Positions 7,982 to 11,679 of a DNA stretch of 11,679 nt are shown here, piece after piece. Under the pieces are notes generated by a model. The model made no database searches. It was not told where the DNA came from and worked only from the letters and a program-made list of their open reading frames with translations. The stretch spans positions 100,855 to 112,533 of the forward strand of contig WELB01000199.1 in NCBI GenBank assembly GCA_009602725.1, written 5' to 3'. Source of the DNA: Spirogloea muscicola. Taxonomy: Eukaryota; Streptophyta; Zygnematophyceae; Spirogloeales; Spirogloeaceae. The position numbers were made by a program, and so were the translations under genes. Each line of letters starts with the position of its first letter. The stretch's first letter is position 1.

Positions 7982-10900
7982 TCACACAAGGTAAGGGCTG
8001 TCGAGGACAGCAAAGCCAGTAGCCACTCCACCCTCATTAGACGAGGCTGTCTTTGTGCGTACCAAGTGGCCAGCTGCAGTGTTCAAGAGTACCGCGTCGC
8101 CATTTCTACACAACAAGGGAAGCACATAATGCCACAAGTCTGAGGCACATACAATGCCATCACTGGACACAGCTCCTGCTTTGGCTGCTGCAAGCTCCTG
8201 CTGTGACTGACATCATATATGGACAACCTTGCCAATAGCAAGCTCACTTAGCAAAATGCTAGTACTGCAGCATGACAGATACTACATGTGCAAAGATGCT
8301 GAGGCATGAGGCATAAGCTGCTGGCTCGCATATGCTTGCCCAGCAGCAGATCACCTCAACTGAAACCCAGCACCCCTGGCTAAGGAATACGCTACTGAGC
8401 CTCACCGTAAGTATGTCCCAAATATGCCCAGCTCTGAAAGTGTTGTCTCGGCACTCCACTCGCCATCCCGCAGCAGGTAGCTTGAGTGGACGGGTGGGAA
8501 GATGCGCTGCATCAGAATGTATGCAGCCAAGCCAATCCCACCATCGTCATCCAGCAGCTCTCTCAGCTTCGTCTTCACGTCTTCGCCATAGATATTGTTC
8601 CCTGGAGACGAGAGAAGCAGCCAGCCATACCTGATGAGCCATTTGATATCCAAGCTTGTCTTCTTCAACAATGTCCTCTTGTACCTACTTCCATGCAGTG
8701 CCAGGGTGACTACCATGTGACTCGAGTGAAGCAAAGTCCTGGCCCCCTTGCAAGGCTTACAAGTAATCAGCATCGCCATTATTGTTGTCAAACATCCTCA
8801 ATAGGAAGAGGCTTTAGGCAGGAAAACCATACCACCACCCTCCCGCTGGGGCTTCAGTACATATTGCTGTGGATGCTCCATGGCATCTGCAATCGCCTCA
8901 GTAGCCCCTTCGCCATCAAGGCTCCACAGTCCAGCAAAGCACTGCCGCACTCGCGCAGCGTCTGGCCCTTCCATGAATCTGTATCACAGGCTTGGACACC
9001 ACCACTGTCAGAGGGTGAATTGAAGCTCAGATTACTGATTCTCAATGCCCCGTTCAGTCAGGTATATCCACAAGATACTCCTCAAGAGAAATGACCAAGA
9101 GGAAGTGTCAGTGGAGCCAAGACATGAGTTGATGAGCAACAAGCCAACCTTTCCAGAATTCCCACACGTGCAAGCTCCTGCTGCACCTTCTTTGTGCCAG
9201 TGAGCTGGTACGAGACGCTTGGGCACTTCACAGCATTCGATCGCTCCACCAGGAGGCGGGCACTCCACTCCTACAAAGAGAGGTACAGTCTCAGCAGACC
9301 TGGCAAGGGTCTACACTACCTCAATCTGCCAATCGGTGGAAATATTTCTGCAACTCAGGACTGTGAACGTCAGCCCCACACTAACACACACCCATAATAA
9401 GCAGTGAGCCACTTTACTTCTTCTGATGGGTAGTCATCTGGGCCATAGCCAGCTCGGAAGTACACTACACTCACTGCCTTGTCATTGCTGCAACCACATG
9501 CACACGATTATAAAGAGTCTGCATTTTCTCCAAACACTCCAGATAGCGATCTGCGGAGCTACCAGGTGCCTGCTCATGTAACCTCTGCTTTGGGTTGCAC
9601 TGAAAAGTCGCCAATACAAGCTGGTCGTTGTGGTCAAAGGGTCTCACATGAGAAGAGCGCCATCATTGGACAGGCTTCCTTCCTTGAAGACCTCAGCTAG
9701 TGTGCGCCGCACCACTGATACGCCTGCTTTGTACAGCAGTCAAGGTGCCATGCATCTGATATGCAACAGATGTGCACAGCAAGAACAACTTGTATTGGGT
9801 CTCCTCATCGATAGATGAGTAGCTGCACCACAACCTCGTGATGCTTGCACTGTGTCACTTAGCGAACATGGCAGAGAGACTGCATGAAGACCACAAGATC
9901 TGGATAGCAGCAGAGACGGATATGATTTCCACAGCTTGTCGGAGAGCCAGAGCTGGTCATACATGTTGCGCTCTGGAGAGTGCACTATCATCAAGATCAC
10001 TGCTCTGCGATAACAAGGATAAGGACAGAAAGAAAAGCCCTGAGTCTTCTGAAGCACGTATCCATTCCAGCATACGTACAAGGTCAGGAACAGAATAAGA
10101 AGCTAAAACTACTACGAATCCAGGTCAGACCTGCCTGCAGCAATGCAGGCGCCCCATCATCCAATTTCACTATGAGGCAAGAGGCAGTATCACCAGAGGC
10201 AGCCGGCAATGAGGCGTGCTATTGGCACGCACTTATCGTCCTTGTACTCTTTCCAGGCACATGCGAGCGCATTGGCCATCTCGTCAACCGCGCCGTTGAC
10301 TGGGACCTCCTGTTGATTCAGCCCTGCAAGACCCTGGGTCCTGCTTATCAGGTACCTGCGCATAGCATGCATGCATGCATGTTTGAGAAGCAGAACTTGC
10401 TCAATGACAAACTTGCGATCGAATGAAATACTTCTGTAAGCAAAGCACCAAACCTTGACCATAGTACTTGACCGATTAGCAGCTGCTAGCTGCAGTGTGG
10501 GTTTGATGTGCGGAACAGCCTGAGCTTGCAGCACGGGCGTACGCTTACCTGTGCATTTCGGAGACGAGCGACCCAAGGCCGGCAAAGGACGAGGAGATGG
10601 TGTTGAGCTCGACCTGCAAGATGGCCCTGGTGGCCATGTCCAGCATGTAGTCGGAGCGGTGCATCCCTAGCCTCACATCCTGCACTCATGTGACGCCACC
10701 AGGGAGCAGCTCAAGCTGGGTTAGTATAACTCCTCGAGAAGGCGTTAGCAAGTCCACAGAGCGCTGGCCTTGGCGCGCAACGGGGCTCCAAAGGACAGGC
10801 TCCGTGCCTGCTTGATACCCTCGTCGGCAATCAGGCGGTGGATGTCGAGGAGCCTGGCTGTGAATGCGTCTGTCTGCGCTGCCCTGGCAAGCGCGCAAGC

Positions 10901-11679
10901 CATTCAGGCACGTTCCATTGCAGGCACGTCTCGCCACAGCAGCGGCGAGCACAATGCTGGGTCAGCGGAGCAGCAACGGAGCAGCAGATAACATAAGCCG
11001 GCGTGCTCTCAGTGATCAGCAGGAACCATGGTGGTCGCAGGCGCCTCATGCCAGTCTTCAGCAAGCTGTGCCTAACAGTACAGCCACTAATGATGCTGCA
11101 ATCTGGCCGTGTGTCTTCTACTGTGACAGCCGCCCACGCCAGTCGCCTTTTACAGTGACACGACGGTGGGGGAAAGGCCTGTCCGAGCAAGACATTTCGC
11201 CCACTTGCTAAACCCTTTAACCCTTAAACCCTCAAACCCCTATACCGTAAGCCCAGCCTCACCTGCCGAGGGTCTGGTGCAGGAACGCGCCGTCCTGGCT
11301 CACGGTGTCCACGAGCTCGTTGAAGAGCGGCGCGAGGACCACGGCCTGCTCGAAGGCGGCGCGCGGGAAGGGCGCCGGCAGCAGCGCCACCGGCGCGTGC
11401 ACCAGCCCCACGCCGGGCCGCCGCCCGGACGCCTGCCGCCATCGCCGCCGCTCCGCCGAGAGCGGCGTGAGGCTTGCTATTGAGGAAAGCCAGGAAAGAC
11501 AGGAAAGCCATTATCTTAAAGGTGGCAAATTTCCGTTCACCTCCACGCGGCGGTCGCCGACGACAAGGCCGTGGAGCGCGGCCCAGGCCAGCGCGTCGTC
11601 GGCCAGCGTGCCGGCTACGGCCTCGCCGACGAGGCCGCCCGAGTCCGGCGCCAGGTCGGGCTCCGACTCGCTCGCCGCC
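7982..11679 (-). CDS. GSH2: Glutathione synthetase, twelve exons, N-terminus beyond the window
   Basis: Catalyses ATP-dependent joining of gamma-glutamylcysteine and glycine (EC 6.3.2.3), the second step of glutathione synthesis. Exons in reading order: 11679-11541, 11432-11263, 10883-10808, 10679-10549, 10355-10233, 10004-9892 (end uncertain), 9723-9648, 9487-9418, 9270-9149, 8978-8833, 8601-8406 and 8105-7982. Phases agree and give 494 visible residues. Motifs in visible numbering: LHGLVVGD (35-42), QVELNTIS (150-157, with the Mg-binding Glu and Asn of the family), [28 protein letters not shown], the ATP-grasp segment [14 protein letters not shown] (381-394), YILMQRIFP, and the C-terminal [15 protein letters not shown] (470-484) that supplies glutathione- and ATP-contacting residues. 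The family's key residues appear intact. Similarity is strongest to plant cytosolic/plastid GSH2. Any plastid transit peptide would lie past the right edge. The first exons are far more GC-rich than the last. One intron has a GC donor, and about eight extra residues near 243-250 depend on an uncertain splice site. Confidence 0.96.
10365..10381. repeat. (GCAT)4 microsatellite beside a GSH2 acceptor
   Basis: Four GCAT units plus one base lie in the intron just upstream (minus-strand sense) of the acceptor for the exon starting at 10355. The motif is self-complementary. Confidence 0.85.
10680..10807 (-). other. GSH2: Non-canonical GC-AG intron of GSH2
   Basis: Between the exons 10883-10808 and 10679-10549 the donor is CAG|GCACGG and the acceptor GTGCAG|GATGTG. 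Using GC at 10807-10806 gives DEGIKQ joined to DVRLGMH in phase 0. The spacing between LLDIH and RLG is then the same as in plant GSH2 from memory. The only nearby GT donor (inside GAGGGTATC) would be in the wrong phase and drop residues. Confidence 0.75.
11210..11242. repeat. Degenerate plant-type telomere motifs in a GSH2 intron
   Basis: Four near-consecutive units, AAACCCT, AACCCT, AAACCCT and AAACCCC, separated by one or two bases, lie in the intron between exons 11432-11263 and 10883-10808. AAACCCT is the plant telomere heptamer and the core of the telo-box found in some plant promoters. Here it may simply be a relic of repair or a microsatellite. Confidence 0.7.

Noticed and set aside
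8486-9094. 202-residue plus-strand open frame
   Set aside because: It lies antisense to three GSH2 exons and two introns whose minus-strand reading matches the family exactly.
9715-9912. U12-type AT-AC intron in GSH2, with ATATCCGT as donor and CCTTGAC as branch point
   Set aside because: The donor would be phase 2 and the AC acceptor phase 0, which breaks the reading frame. The motif match is also imperfect.
1-11679. CRISPR array, tRNA, rRNA or bacterial operon features
   Set aside because: None seen. Spliceosomal introns and plant gene families show the sequence is nuclear eukaryotic DNA.

Overview
This is nuclear DNA of a green plant-lineage eukaryote. Genes are split by many short spliceosomal introns. 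One gene encodes a plant-type 'root cap' (LEA-related) secreted protein, the other a plant-like glutathione synthetase. An intron holds degenerate plant-type telomere motifs (AAACCCT). GC-rich first exons, short introns (about 50 to 380 bp) and a CGG repeat in the 5' leader would fit a streptophyte alga or an early-diverging land plant. I cannot name the species.

Layout. Positions 1-345 are a GC-rich leader or promoter region with a 12-unit CGG repeat. Positions 346-2982 (+) hold a complete seven-exon gene for a 463-residue secreted protein with a root cap domain. Positions 2983-4190 show nothing recognisable. Positions about 4235-7345 are an island of broken, 5'-truncated copies of one LINE-like retroelement family, inserted in both orientations and partly nested. 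Positions 7365-7981 are unassigned spacer or 3' UTR. Positions 7982-11679 (-) hold twelve exons of glutathione synthetase (GSH2), whose N-terminus lies beyond the right edge. The two genes converge, and the retroelement island lies between their 3' ends.

The two host genes have no obvious shared pathway: one acts in the apoplast or cell wall, the other in cytosolic or plastid glutathione synthesis. The most interesting part is the island. Several copies end in the same short C-terminal motif (SDLxLLTRGY, then stop). They are followed by a 3' tail with a conserved GGGCTGG...CCAGCCC hairpin. One 237-bp copy is identical to part of a second copy, sits inside a third, and is flanked by an 8-bp direct repeat that looks like a target-site duplication. 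GSH2 contains one intron that needs a GC rather than a GT donor.

Exon joins were worked out by hand from splice dinucleotides, phase and remembered family alignments. Both spliced genes keep an open frame (464 codons including stop; 495 codons including stop in the visible part). The GSH2 exon 6/7 join is the one uncertain boundary.
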